A DNA stretch of 64,000 bases from Phaseolus vulgaris (lineage: Eukaryota; Streptophyta; Magnoliopsida; Fabales; Fabaceae), in contig NC_023749.2 in NCBI RefSeq assembly GCF_000499845.2, forward strand, positions 44,581,608-44,645,607, written 5' to 3'. The notes beneath the pieces were generated by a model. It did not search any database, was not told the DNA's origin, and was given only the letters and a program-made list of their open reading frames with translations. Below, piece after piece: positions 10,211 to 25,189 of this stretch; the first letter of the stretch is position 1, and every line of letters begins with the position of its first letter. The translations under genes were made by a program, and so were the position numbers.

Positions 10211-11762
10211 CATTTTTTTTAGTACATTTACAAATAATGATTAATGATATCAAGAAATAATAATTAATGATATCAAAGATGAGATAAAGTAAATATTTAA
10301 AATTAGATTTTTAAAATTAAATTATCTTTAGTATTTTTTAACTCTAGAATTGTTTTTAAACTTTCAACTATTCTAAAAGCACTGATTCTAGAAGGACAAA
10401 TATTTGAGTCTAATATATTTTTGGTCATAAAGAGTGAACAATGTCTTATCTTAACATTCACATTCAGAAACAGTGAACATTGTCTCTCTTTTATTTTTAT
10501 TTTTTTTGTCTTGTATATGTTTTTAAGCTTTTAAGTATTATTCTCAAAATTTAAATTAATTACTGTTAAGGCAATAACATCCTTTAAGACTATGCTAAAC
10601 CTCAATTTACCCAATGGTAACCAAAATTGAACACTTCTGCATGAATCTGCACTGTATGTTAACCAAAAAATTGAACACTTCTGCACTGATACTTAAAGTG
10701 GTCCTACTTCAAAAATTTCTATTGTTATTAGTTGTTTTTTAAGTTCTAGTGGCAAGAGTTAAATATATCATATCTTTTGTGTTGTTAAAAAATTCTCAAA
10801 ACTAAGTAAACATAATATAAATTAAATTGAATAATCATTGAACATTATATCTTGGCAGATTATTCCTGAATTCATTCTTTGGAGATTAACAGTGTGAGTT
10901 GGAGTCGAAGAATCTATATACCACTCTCTTAATCACTGCTTTCAGAATGAAAAGATAGATGTCTTGTTCATTCATTTCATCCATTTCTAAAATAATAATT
11001 AAAAGTTTAAAAGCAATTACTAAAGATAATTTAATTTTGAAAATCTAATTCTAAATATTTAGTTTATCTCATCTTTGTGTCATTAATTATTATTGGTAAA
11101 TCTACTGAGAAATGGATTCATGACAAGGTAATAAAGAGGGAAATCTTTGCATTAAAGCTAATTCAATTTTTAAGATCTAATTCTATATATTTGACGTTTA
11201 TATTTATATGATTTTGGGGCATTAACTATTATCTTAGATGGACAATTTATCAAGATTGTATTTAATCATTATACATATACAAGGAAAATTCAATTTGTTT
11301 TACATTAAATAGATCATGTACTAATAACAATATATAAATAAGATATAATTATTGTATTTCATTCATACGGAAATTAGTTATTCTATGATTCAAAAATTTA
11401 TTATCACACGTAATAATTTTATTATTAAATGATTAAGTATTTTAGAATATGGATGACAATTAAGTGAGCTATGTTATTTTTTTGGCAAGCTATAATATTT
11501 ATCTAAAGAAATTCACCTACTTAGTAAGTGTTTTTTTTTTTAATAAATTGGTTTATGTAAAATGCATCTTTAGAAAATCAATTTATATATAAGGTGAGAA
11601 TTGCATATTGCGTATTCTTAGTTTATGTGAAATTTATCACCTTTATTCCTAAGAATAAAGATCTTCAACATTGAATTAAATATTTATGATTAATCTAATA
11701 AAAACCCAATCATCATTAATATGCTGCAATCAATTTAATTACGATAAACTTTGGTTCTAATA
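10210..11762. repeat. Repeat block: copies of 6480-7010 and 760-1660 joined
   Basis: The left part (10230-10690) matches 6530-7010. The right part (10920-11590) matches 760-1360 and includes a 60-bp scrap of RING exon 1 at about 10925-10985 (copy D). The two parts contain short segments in opposite orientation (10240-10370 against 10985-11095). The block is cut at about 11763 by the Gag element. It has no coding content. Confidence 0.65.
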
Positions 11763-12660
11763 TATTCTTAGACATTATTAGGAATCATCTTGAGTTGGTT
11801 ATGAGATAGGCACTTTATCATAGAATTGGATCAAGGTTCTATGAACAAGAACTCACCAAAACTAGTGCCAAAACACAAACTCATATGGAAGTTCCAATTA
11901 TTGTCAAATTGAACAGATTAAAATGAGAGGAAAAGTAAATGAACCGATTGAAACTCTAGAGAAAGCAATTGAACCGAACAAAACATGAAAAGGAGCTACT
12001 GAACTGAATTAAAACAGTAAGAAATTGAAAAGAACCGAACAAAAGTGCAAGAAAAGGAAGATGAACCGAATAAAAGAAACTACACTTGTTTTAGAGTTCA
12101 TATGGACATGGGAATGGAAGAACTAAATGGAGAAGAGAGGAAACTTATGTGGATGAAGAACTTGATTGATGAACACGCCACTTGAAGTGTGATTGCTCCA
12201 AGATAAGTGTGAATTGCCGCCACTTGAGGGAACCAAGGCTCTCAAGATGAGATTAGGAAGAGGAGAAATCAAATCTCACTCACTCAATCACCAAATTGGA
12301 AGAGTTTCTTTACTACAAATTCCAAATCTGAATTGTGAATGACCTAAGCCCTCCTTTTATAGGAGCAAGGGCTGGTCATGAAGCTTACAACATAAGCTAA
12401 CCAAAAGACTCTTCATATGCTACTTACTAATAGCGCCTAAATGAAGCATGAAGAGTACTCTTCTAGAAAATTCTAAACTAATGCCTAAAGATGCTTTTAC
12501 AAAAGAGGTACCTAAGGTTTCCCTCTAAGCACCTTTCCTAAAAACTATGTATTTAAACATTCTATATTATTTACAAATTTATAAAAGAAACTATAAAGAG
12601 AGATATTTAAATGAAGGCTATTCTTGAAAACTTGTAGACTTCTTTGGCTTTAGGCTTGAT
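11763..12660 (-). repeat. 3' LTR of the Gag element (approximate ends)
   Basis: The first 300 bp match the other LTR. The rest is not covered by the truncated right LTR. It contains TATA-box-like CTATAAAAGG on the minus strand at 12353-12362, as expected for an LTR promoter. The inner end, at roughly 12650, is inferred from the Gag stop codon nearby. Confidence 0.55.
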
Positions 12661-12667
12661 CCTCTCT

Positions 12668-14191
12668 TTATTTTATGTTTTCTTTTAATTTTGAAAAGAC
12701 TAGAAGGAAGAACTTCAAATGTGTAGGTGAATGACCTCTCCCTTCATTAATAAAAGCCTCCTTTATTTGATTCTCATCATACTCCTCGAGTTGGAGAGAA
12801 TTCGTCCACGAATTCTGAATCCCTGCATATAACAAAGTCAGTTTAGTTTTACAATTAAAAGTGGAAGAAAAATGTAAACATGACTTATCATTTGTAAACA
12901 ATGGGACTTCAGAAAATGAGGTTCTATAAATCGACCAAGTTGGAAAAATTTGTTTGGGAATGATGATATCTTTTGGAAAAAGGCCTCTTAAATGGTGAAA
13001 ACCATTAGGAGGTATGAAATCACCCCTAACACTTTTTAACCAAGATGGTGTTGAAATAGAAACCTTGGGTAAAGAAAAAGATAAGGAAGGAAAGCACCTT
13101 GGAGGTGAAAGGATAAGACTCATGTCAACTTGACTTTCTTTGTCTTTTTCATTTTTACGTGAGGGAGGTGGGTGAGGTAGGTCTTGTTTTACCTTGTTTT
13201 TCATTAAGGTTTTTTGTGGACAATGAAGAGCTATGTGCCCAAAACCTAAACATTTAAAACATTTTATATTGGAAGTTTTGATAGGTGACTTAGGAGTAGA
13301 AGAATTTGTAGTAGAAACATGTTTTGTAGACGTGGTTTTCAAAAGATATAATTTCATCTGGATGGCTATGCGAAGCACTTGCTTCAAAGAAGAGTACTCA
13401 TTTAATTCTATAAATTCTCTAATATCTCTTCTTAAACCACGGACAAACCATTTTATCTTTGACTTTTCATTAGCATGCATATTCATTTTAGTCAAAGTGG
13501 TTTCAAAATCTTTAAAGTATTCATCTACCATCCTATGTCCTTGAGGAAGCCTTTGGAACTTCAACAAGTGTTCCTTCCTAGAATGAGGAACAAACCTCGC
13601 GCGCATATACTCTTTCAAAGTATTCCAAGAAACCACGGGAGGTTTCTTGCGATACATAATGTCCATTACAATTGTATGCCACCATTCTTTGGCATAATCA
13701 CTAAATTCTAAGGTGGCTAGCTTATATTTGTGCTCATCAAGGATCTTATGGGTCTCAAATATTTGTTCACACTTAGCCTCCCAATCTAAATATACATTAG
13801 GATCACTAGAGCCATTGAAACAAGGAAGTTGGACCGAAGGTAGCCTAGCCTTTGCATTTTGGTAGTAGCCATCTTCACGTTTATCTTCATGAGCATGGGA
13901 TGGTCTAAATCCATGAAAGTTGGGTTGAGGTCTCCTTCTTCTATGATCTTCTTCACGTCCATGATCATTGGAAGAGCCTCTTGATGAAGGTCTATGATGA
14001 TGATGCTCTCCATGAATAGAATGAGAGGACCTAGCTTGCTTCATTTCAAGTCTTTGTAATCTTTCCTCCAACTTTCTTATAGCTTCATCATTGAGATTAA
14101 TGGTTCGTTTTGCCTTTTTTAATTCATCAAGAGCAGCAGCTTTGCTAGAAGAATGCTGTTTGGAAGAACCACTGCTGTAATATGAAGCCAT
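12668..14191 (-). CDS. Retrotransposon Gag protein, 507 aa
   Basis: This is an open frame starting MASYYSSGSSKQ. Residues about 15-55 form a charged, probably coiled-coil stretch; about 60-110 is rich in His, Arg and Ser; about 115-285 is a Ty3/gypsy-type Gag core (PCFNGSSDPNVYLDWEAKCE, then WWHTIV, then RFVPHSRKEHLL). A CCHC zinc knuckle CFKCLGFGHIALHC lies near residue 312. Gag forms the particle and binds the element RNA. The frame is uninterrupted, which suggests fairly recent or trans-complemented activity. No pol domains follow. The C-terminal 150 residues show no known domain. Confidence 0.85.
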   Translation of the reverse strand: MASYYSSGSSKQHSSSKAAALDELKKAKRTINLNDEAIRKLEERLQRLEMKQARSSHSIHGEHHHHRPSSRGSSNDHGREEDHRRRRPQPNFHGFRPSHAHEDKREDGYYQNAKARLPSVQLPCFNGSSDPNVYLDWEAKCEQIFETHKILDEHKYKLATLEFSDYAKEWWHTIVMDIMYRKKPPVVSWNTLKEYMRARFVPHSRKEHLLKFQRLPQGHRMVDEYFKDFETTLTKMNMHANEKSKIKWFVRGLRRDIREFIELNEYSSLKQVLRIAIQMKLYLLKTTSTKHVSTTNSSTPKSPIKTSNIKCFKCLGFGHIALHCPQKTLMKNKVKQDLPHPPPSRKNEKDKESQVDMSLILSPPRCFPSLSFSLPKVSISTPSWLKSVRGDFIPPNGFHHLRGLFPKDIIIPKQIFPTWSIYRTSFSEVPLFTNDKSCLHFSSTFNCKTKLTLLYAGIQNSWTNSLQLEEYDENQIKEAFINEGRGHSPTHLKFFLLVFSKLKENIK

Positions 14192-15404
14192 GTATAAAAG
14201 AAAACAGCAAACAACTAAACAACAAACAAAGTTAAGAAAACAAAGTTAGCAAAAAGTAATTTGGTAGCAAACTGCCGAAGTGAATTTGGCTTGACAAGAA
14301 GTCACTCTCAAAGAAATAATGTCCCTGCACCAATCTGATCTTGAGGTCTTGGAATCCTCAAATGAAAGATGTCAAAGCAAGGCACACCAATCTCAAAGCC
14401 AACCACAACAAAACCAATGAAGCAATAAAGACAAACAAGAAAAGGTATAAGCAATGAAAGACTATAACAAAAGGAAAACTAGATGTATGACAAACTCAAA
14501 GATTAATGAATAAAAGACAAGCAAGAAAATAAGGAACTCAATGAAGAAGTAGGCACACAAAAGAATACCTAAAGAAAAGCACTAGAGTAGATGAAGAAAA
14601 CAAAAACAAGCTACTGGAAAATATTTTTTATGCAAACTGTGCTTGATGTTCACTGATTTAACTGGAATGATATAGAGCGAACTGGATTATGAAATTTAAA
14701 CCACAGAAACTTCAAGATGTTAACTCAATAATGGCACTGGAATTACTTAAAAACAGTAAGCCAATTAATTGAGATAAAGTTTTCAAAATCGCTGCCAGAT
14801 TACCGTATTTTTTTCGGCAGAATTGTACACTTTTTGTATTTTATTTATCATTTTTTGTGTACTTTGAATTTTTTAGTACTTCTTTTTTCTATGCTTTTAT
14901 AACACTTTGAAGAACACAAATCCAGAATTTCAGAATTTTCCAATGAGTAAATCAATTGCAATAAGGAAAAACAGTAAGCACGTTTTCAGAAAACAGAGGA
15001 ATCCTAACAGGAATGAAAAACAGAATTAAGAACTAGTAAAGACATAATGGAAAATGATGTATAGGAACTTGTATAGGTCTAAAATACAAGTATGAACTCA
15101 ATTCTAAAATAGAAAATGCATAAAGGATCAAGATACAAATGCAGAAAACTGTATTACACCAAAGCAAGAAACAAAAAATGCAATAAAAGTACTACAAGAA
15201 GTGATGACATTCTTGGAAAAATATGACTATGACAAAACTTGTATGGATTCAAAAAGGAAAAAACACAAACACTTGGTAGGCACAATTAAGAAAACAGCAA
15301 GAATACTCAAATATAATCCTAAAAACAGAAAAGAAACAACAAAAAGATAGAGCTCTTGAATTAAAAGTGCAACACAACTCAAAATTAAACAAGAACAAAC
15401 CTAA

Positions 15405-15417
15405 GGCTCTGATACCA
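15405..15417 (-). promoter_or_regulatory. Primer-binding site (initiator tRNA-Met type)
   Basis: On the minus strand it reads TGGTATCAGAGCC, the common plant retroelement primer-binding site complementary to the 3' end of initiator tRNA-Met. It lies two bases inside the right LTR, which ends ...CA. Confidence 0.85.
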
Positions 15418-15419
15418 CA

Positions 15420-15747
15420 TGATGTGATTCCACTAGCACAATTAGAATGATTCTTGACATTCTTAGGAATCATCTTGAGTTGGTTAAGAGATAGGCACTT
15501 TATCATAGAATTGGATCAAGGTTCTATGAACAAGAACTCACCAAAACTAGTGCCAAAACACAAACTCATATGGAAGTTCCAATTATTGTCAAATTGAACC
15601 GATTAAAATGAGAGGAAAAGTAAATGAACCGATTGAAACTCTAAAGAAAGCAATTGAACCGAACAAAACATGAAAATGAGCTACTGAACTGAATTAAAAC
15701 AGTAAGAAATTGAAAAGAACCGAACAAAAGTGCAAGAAAAGGAAGTG
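15420..15747 (-). repeat. 5' LTR of the Gag element, truncated
   Basis: It begins on the plus strand with TGATGTGATTCC and matches 11770-12070 until 15747, where it joins a repeat also found at 3578-3650. The outer part of the LTR is missing, so the element lost its own promoter end. Confidence 0.75.
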
Positions 15748-15834
15748 TAGGTGTAGGGTTATAACAATCAAACACATTCTGGGAATCAAGTTATCTTATA
15801 TTAAACTAAGTTATCCTATATAACAAGTCACATA

Positions 15835-16128
15835 CACTACTAGAAGTTATTTTTATGATTTAATAACTGAAATAGTGACTAAATTTTTAGTCACATCAAA
15901 TCGGTCACATCAAATCGATCGCAGAAAATCAGTCACCAAATCGATGATTATATTAACTTTTTAGTCTCCCAAAATTTTCCTCCAAATTAATTTGAAAAAC
16001 TATTAAATCTATTTATTTTTTATATAAATTTGAATAATACAAAAATATTTAATTGGTATTATCTATTGCGAGATTAATAATTGATTTAATAAAAAATAAA
16101 TTTAATTAAAGTTCGTTATTGTAAGACC
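15835..16128 (+). mobile_element. CACTA-type transposon terminus
   Basis: It starts CACTACTAGAA and is followed by repeated subterminal motifs (gtcacatcaaatcggtc, gtcaccaaatcgatg), as is usual for CACTA elements. A related terminus in opposite orientation ends at 53891 and shares 'tttatgatttaat' and 'gaaatagtgact'. No transposase frame lies nearby, so this is a fragment or a non-autonomous end. Confidence 0.6.
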
Positions 16129-17180
16129 CGAGAGCAGCAACACCTTCCAGTACACCTTCATTTTCTTCTTTTTTTTCTCACCGCACATTTTTTCTCTATA
16201 TTCCTCTATGTACCTTCTTTCTTCAATTTCTCTCCTATAACTCATATATTTCCAAATCTAATCACACGCTACAGTAGCTGAGGAGTCAAGCTACATTTCT
16301 ACCCGATCAGTTTTTCAAACAGAGTTAGTTCACTTTTACTCTAAAGATTCTTTATTCTCTGTTTTTTCTTAGGATTTAGCCATCCGTCTTGATGGGGAGA
16401 GTTGAGAAAAATGTTCCCATGAACTTGTTTTATCATATGCTGATTTTTGGTGATGTTTTGATAACTTGCTTTAGGTCCCTAGCTTTTAGAGTGGTTCCCC
16501 TACTTGTAAATGATTTTTCTCGGGATAAGAAATTACAGGTAAGAGAAGTTATCTATATTTTTTAATAGAATTTTAGATAGTTGATTTATATAATAAGTTA
16601 ATCTATTAATTGTATGCATGTTAGGTTATAAAGTTAGTTAAACTGAATTTGATTATGAGTTTATATGAGTATGAATTTGATATATATATATATATATATA
16701 ATTGATTTGAGAAATCTTAGATGATGTATGTATGAGTGATTGATATACATTGTGTATGAATTATATGTGTTGTGTGTGATTGATGAAAGATTGCATGAAC
16801 TTGATGTCATACATTCAGGGTAATGTATGAGATAAATTGTTTTGGTACATTAAGTATGAAAAGCCTACGAATAGAGATCCTCTGGCTTCACTGATGATCT
16901 AAGTCACATAGACTAAGGTATCAGTTGGTGAGAAGTTGAAGAGGGAGTTCATACATATCGTGATCGCTTGTAATCACACGGTATGGATGTTTGGATTTAC
17001 CCTGATCCGATTGGAGTGGATTAGATGTTAGTCTCTAGTAGAGGTTACTTAATGAGTCTTCTAAAAGAGAATAAATCCATATGTTATCACTGATTGAAAT
17101 GAAATTGAAAGGGTATTTGGGATTGAAAGGAAATCAAGGTACCGTGAGACAAATGGATTTATGTGGCCGCAATTTGATTA
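16129..17180. repeat. Retroelement-like sequence without clear frame
   Basis: This mixed-composition stretch has a TA microsatellite at 16680-16700. From about 16800 on it has motifs that recur locally (near-repeats of 'ttaatgagtcttctaaaag' and 'gattgaaatgaaat' at 17045-17205 and 17405-17450). It resembles internal or LTR sequence of a retroelement, but I could not assign ends or a family. Confidence 0.35.
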
Positions 17181-17184
17181 ATGA

Positions 17185-17330
17185 GTCTTTCAAAAGACGA
17201 TAAAGCTAGTAAAGGCATGACTCAAACATATGGGATAGATTGCGAGGAAGCCTTTGCCCCGGTAGCCAAGATGAAGTCTGTTTGTCTCCTACTCTCTATT
17301 ATTGTGAATCTTTCGTATGCAATCACTATG
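17185..17330 (+). pseudogene. Copia reverse transcriptase fragment
   Basis: A plus-strand frame reads KGMTQTYGIDCEEAFAPVAK followed by MKSVCLLLSI, matching the conserved copia motif KGY.Q..GIDY.ETFAPVA. Only about 45 residues are kept, with unrelated sequence on both sides. Confidence 0.7.
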
Positions 17331-17645
17331 ATTGGCCTAAAATCAAAGGTACTGAGGGTTTAAAGGAAATCAAGGTAATGTGAGGCAAATGAATCTATGT
17401 CAAGTAAGTATGATTGAAATGAAATCAAAGTACTATGGATTGAAATGAGATCAGATTATTGTGATTGATATTTGGATTTTGTATGACTGTGTTTGAGTAA
17501 AAAGGAAACTAAATTAATTATGAATTACTAATCAAATTAGTTATTTTACTAATATTTTTGGTCGTATGGTCGTAATTGCGGTGGTATTGGCAATGTTTGG
17601 ATGTGTTAGCGTTTTGCGGGGTTTGCGATTGTCTCAGGGTCGGGA

Positions 17646-18330
17646 TTAGCTCGGCTTGGAGGGTTTCATCCAGAACTCTTCCCATTGGGAATGTGACGGG
17701 TGTATAGTGTTGGAATCGTGACCCGCGATTTTCCCTAGGTCGGTCGGATTACCCCGGTCCGGGCCGATTGCTTCTATCTTTTTCCTTCTCTTTTCCTTTT
17801 TTGTCGGCTTTAGCCTGGTGTGTCCTGTGATAATTAACATGCTCTTCTATCTGCATGAATTTCGTGGCTCTAGTTCTTAGTTCGTCCATGTTCCTTGTTG
17901 GCCGTTTGATCAAACTTTCTGTGAAACGACCGCGGCGGATGGCGCCAACTAAGTGATGCATGGCTATCTCGGGCATTAAGTTCCTAATGTTAATGCATAC
18001 TTTGCTGAACCAGTCCATAAATGCTCGTAAGGACTCACCTTTTTCCTGTTTCACATTGAGGAGAGACAGGGAGGACATATGATGTGGTCGGCTGGTCGTG
18101 TACAACGTCATGAATTTTGCGGTTAGATCTTTAAAATTTCCCACGGAGTTGGCTGGGAGCTTGGTAAACCAACCGAGTGGTCCCTCTTGAAGGGAAGTGG
18201 GAAAAACCTTACACCACAATGTCTTGTCGGTTGTGTACAAGGTCATATGCGTCTTGAAGACGTTGAGATGCTCGTCCGGATCGGTGGAACCATCGTAGGG
18301 CTTAATGGTTAACCTTTTCCACATCGGTGG
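17646..18330 (-). pseudogene. Ty3/gypsy Gag fragment
   Basis: The minus-strand frame 18324-17749 reads IKPYDGSTDPDEHLNVFKTH, then WCKVFPTSLQEGPLGWFTKL and ESLRAFMDWFSKV, the Gag core of plant gypsy elements. A second overlapping frame (17840-17646) continues with ARDHDSNTIHPS-like Gag C-terminal sequence out of frame, so a frameshift is likely. No protease or RT follows. Truncated. Confidence 0.75.
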
Positions 18331-18655
18331 GAGTGGAGTGTCAATTATCTCATTCGTGAATTATCTCATCGTTAAGGATGTGTTATGGTGGGATTCAAAA
18401 AATGTACCTTTCTCCTTTCTCCATCTGTTACCCCTTGGAGATATTGCATCCCTGCTTATTCAATGCTAATGATCACCATTAATGATATCCATTATTCATT
18501 TAACGCTCATGAAGACTATTAATGATGTCTATTATTTATTCAATGCTAATGGTAACCGCCGCCACCACCCGTTACTTATGATGCCCTTTATGTTGTTACC
18601 TGTTCCAGACTATCGGTGCCAGACTCATCAAGTACTGACTGGTACACCATTTATA
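18331..18655. other. Gypsy-derived flank, no gene
   Basis: Upstream sequence of the Gag fragment. It includes two near-copies of a unit built on 'tattcaatgctaatg' (18458-18560). I could not define an LTR. Confidence 0.35.
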
Positions 18656-19680
18656 TAAGATGAGAATTGTACACTTATTCCTAGTTGATACGGAATCTCC
18701 AACATCACCTTCATGATGAAGATTTTCAACATTGAATTAAATATTTATGGATGATCTAACAAGAACCCAATAATGACTAATACATCTGTTCCAATCAACT
18801 TAACTATGATAAGTTTTTGTTCTAATATATTATTAGCAAGTAGGGTTATGTCTAATTTAATCTAACAAATCTACAAACGAATTTTATTATATATGCATAT
18901 GTCCATAAGTACTTGATATATTTTTAAAAAATTCAAAAAAACAATATTTTTAAGAAATATTTAAAATATAAACTCAAATAAAAATGTAGTCTTAAACCAT
19001 AATTCAAATAAAATTAAATATTTAAATATTAATATAAATAATTTATCTTTTTAAAAAACGAACTTAAATAAGTTGTACCATAAAACAATAGTTTTTAAAA
19101 AAAAAACTCTTTATAAACAGATTTAATTTAAATAAATTAATTTCTTTATAAAAACTTGTATTTGATAATTAAAAACTAAAATGTAATATAATATTGAATC
19201 ATAAATGATTTTTTAATTATTAATATTTTTTCATTGATAATTTATTTTTATTAATTATTTAAAAAAAATATGTAAATAACGAATATCCATGAGTTTGATA
19301 CTAGTATCTAACTTTTTAGAAAGTTATTCCTAAAATAAATGTTCGAGGATAAATATACACAAAGAGACCATAAAAAAGATATCAAAGTAATAAATAGTAA
19401 AATTAACAATACCATTATATAATATACATTTTATAGAAAGTTATTAAAGGTAAATAATTACATGAAATAACTATATATTAAGTGTGTTACATAATATAAT
19501 ATGAAATAAGTTAAAAATAATATAAATGTTGTAAACATTTATGTTCAAAAAAAGGAATCCAGATTGTAGATTTTGATAATATATCTTCAAACTAAGTTGT
19601 ATTGGTCATCGTTAGCCATTAATCAATCTATTAATCACACTATTGGTCATACTTATAAAGGTGGTAATTTAGTTATATGA
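18656..19680. repeat. 1.1-kb repeat, second copy
   Basis: Collinear with 1660-2780, including 'gagtttgatactagtatc' and 'cactattggtcatactta', with many small indels. It lies about 0.9 kb upstream of the receptor kinase gene. It is non-coding. Confidence 0.75.
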
Positions 19681-20618
19681 TAAGTTTAAGAGTACGAAAA
19701 TCATTACTACTAAACATAATTTAATTTTGAAAATCTAATTATAAATATTCAGTTTATCTGATCTTTATGTCATAAATTATTATTTTTAAATATAGTGTAA
19801 ATTCGATTACTTATTATTATCTATCAAAATGGTAATGAGAAGGCAAGAGTTTAGTTTTTAAAATATAATTATAAATATTTGAATATTAATTTTGGTGCTA
19901 TTAAAAAGTCAACTTTATGACTAAACTTATATATTATATATAAAAAATCTGCTTATATATTATAAAAAAAAAAATTATCTCTAATCGATGTGTCTTCACC
20001 CCTTACTTCACTATTTCTATTTAGTATGTAAAATTGTTCTCCTAGTCAAAGACCAAGAAGGAAATATGTGAAAAGCCTTTTCAACATGTTAAATTTCCAA
20101 TTGATTGCGACATGTATTGATTTAAAGTTGGTGATTGATCATAGAACATACAAGTCAAAACAATATGTGAAACTGAGAAACGTGATTCAACATATAATCT
20201 TGTTGGTTTTATAAAATTGGAAATGTTATTTATGAATCGGTCAAAACCCATGGTTAACTTGACTTTGAGGCTCTACAACTGAATGGAAAGTTCACAAGTT
20301 GTTGAACAATTCAACATTACAATGAGTTTTACTAGGAACTTTGTTGGCATTATTTGGATTTCTAAGGTACAAAGTTAAAAAAACATTAAATTTATGGAGT
20401 TTAGGCTGACTTTGGAATATCATCAAGTAATCAAGTCCTTAGTGGATTGCTTAAAAGTCCAAGATGGATAAAAAAGTTTCTTTTTCTTACCATTTTGATC
20501 ACATCATTTGTCACATCTATTAATTTTCTTCTCTTCCTAACACACAAAAACTAGAGTATACATTGATGACTTTCCAAAATAAAGTGAGCATAATGCTTAT
20601 TTGTGCAGTAACATCACA
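19681..20618. promoter_or_regulatory. Upstream region of the receptor kinase gene
   Basis: AT-rich sequence until about 20000, then more mixed composition up to the ATG. It presumably contains the promoter and leader of the kinase. I could not single out a TATA box or a stress element with confidence. Confidence 0.35.
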
Positions 20619-23637
<3,019 letters not shown>

Positions 23638-24590
23638 GAAATGGAAGCAAGAAAATGCTATGGCTTCACCTTCAAATGTGGAATATATCAACTATGAAGA
23701 CACCAATTGTTGATTGCATTTTGCAATAGAGTTTAGATACCTTTCAACTTTGTTCCAAACATAACATGAAAGCAAAAAGTACAAAGCTTTAAGTTGAGCC
23801 ATTGAAACTTGTGTCTTTGTAGATGAGAACCAAATGTATTGATCCTCGTATCAATTGTGTTTTTACAAGGTCGAATATCTTCTAAAGAGACTCTTCAAGC
23901 TTTCAAATTATATTCCAATTATAAGTTTAGGGTCAAATTCATTACATTTTTTCTTGTAATTCTTCTATTTATAGTTTTACCTTAGATTCTTTTCTGTTAA
24001 TTTCCTTGAAATTAATTTGGTGTGTTGAGAGGGTGACTAGGTATAATATTCTGAATTTTGATCCACGAATTTGGTGTGTTGAGGTGTGTCATCAATTGTT
24101 GTTGTTCCGTTTCAAACTGTTACTTACATTTACAAATATAAATGTCTATTTACAAAACTTTTAGGCAAAATATGTAATAAAATTGTTAATTTGACATACG
24201 CTTATGTGTTTGAGATGTAATTATTATTAGTGAAGTCAGATATTTTAATATAATGATATAAACTTTAATTTCAAAGAAGAGTAAGTAATTAAAATTATTT
24301 AAGCTTCAGTAATCTAAATATTTAAGATGGGGTGTTTTGCGCAAAGAGTAACATTTTTTCACTTAATCAATTGCTTTTTTTTAATATTTGTGAAGGCAAA
24401 TTAAATTAAAATTTTCTCTTAGAAAAGTGCTTCTAATTGAATTTATCCTTAATTTCTTGGTAGTTATGTTTAGTTAGGCCTTTTATTAAGAATGTTAACG
24501 ATTGAATCCTTAACGGAATCAAACCTTTTACAATTCAACCTAAGTTTTTAAGAAAGATTTTCAATTACTGATTTTTCTTTTAGTTTATTT
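23638..24590. other. 3' flank of the kinase gene and AT-rich spacer
   Basis: The first 300 bp probably include the 3' untranslated region. The rest is AT-rich with no recognised element. 'aatttggtgtgttgag' occurs twice (24016 and 24068). Confidence 0.4.
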
Positions 24591-25115
24591 TATAAATAAA
24601 GTGGGTCTAAATAGTATCTAAGATTGACAATAATAATTGTTGTTGGTGTTGATCGCTCTTTTCATGATCACTATCTCGCGTTCGGTCGTTCCTCTTTCGT
24701 GCTTCAGTTATTCAGTTCTTTCACTTTTTCAGGCTTCAACCCTTCAACTCCTTAACACTCGATCGAGAGTAAACTTGCAGAAGGTTCTCCAACGATCAGT
24801 GAGTACTCTATATTGAGAGTGTGTGATGTAAAACTGATAAAGGTGTACCTTACTCCTTTGTAGAAAGCTTATTTATAGTATTTGATAATGAGTTATTTGA
24901 TTTATGGGTCATATTTGATGCATATCTTGTATATATCAGTGTTAGTTGATTTTCGAGGTGTTACGAGATTTATAGGGAGGTTACCCTGATTTATAAAATG
25001 TTTCCTTACTTGTCATTTATTATCAATTTGTTCTTTAATGTGGTTTATCACCCGATCGGTCGGTCAATGATGTTAAGTGACGTGGTTCATTCGACCTTGA
25101 CCGATACACTCACTA
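24590..25115 (-). repeat. LTR-like sequence carrying the RING leader (copy E)
   Basis: 24610-24740 matches the leader exon and leader intron start of RING copies B and C ('attgttgttggtgtt', 'ctctttcgtgcttcag'). 24775-24905 matches 9320-9480. The remainder to 25115 has 'gatcggtcggtcaatga' and on the minus strand starts TGTATCGGTCAAGGTCG, close to the start of the LTR in copy C. No RING coding sequence is present here. It is best read as an LTR or promoter segment related to the leader of the RING cassette. Confidence 0.45.
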
Positions 25116-25189
25116 ATTATCTAAATGAAAATATGAATAAAAAAAGAAAAAATATATAATCAAACAAAATCAATTAAACTAAATAAGCA

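Larger units (their letters stand above)
11763..15747 (-). mobile_element. Non-autonomous LTR retroelement with Gag only (TR-GAG type)
   Basis: Direct repeats at about 11770-12070 and 15455-15747 match nearly base for base. Between them lie a 1.2-kb leader, one long Gag frame (12668-14191) and no reverse transcriptase, protease or integrase. A primer-binding site complementary to initiator tRNA-Met lies at 15405-15417, inside the right LTR, fixing the orientation as minus. The right LTR is truncated after 15747 and the left one begins within a repeat block, so no target duplication can be read. Such elements depend on proteins from autonomous relatives. Confidence 0.8.

Noticed and set aside
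13233..14013. Several frames overlapping the Gag gene on both strands
   Set aside because: They are shadows of the 507-codon Gag frame, with no independent motif.
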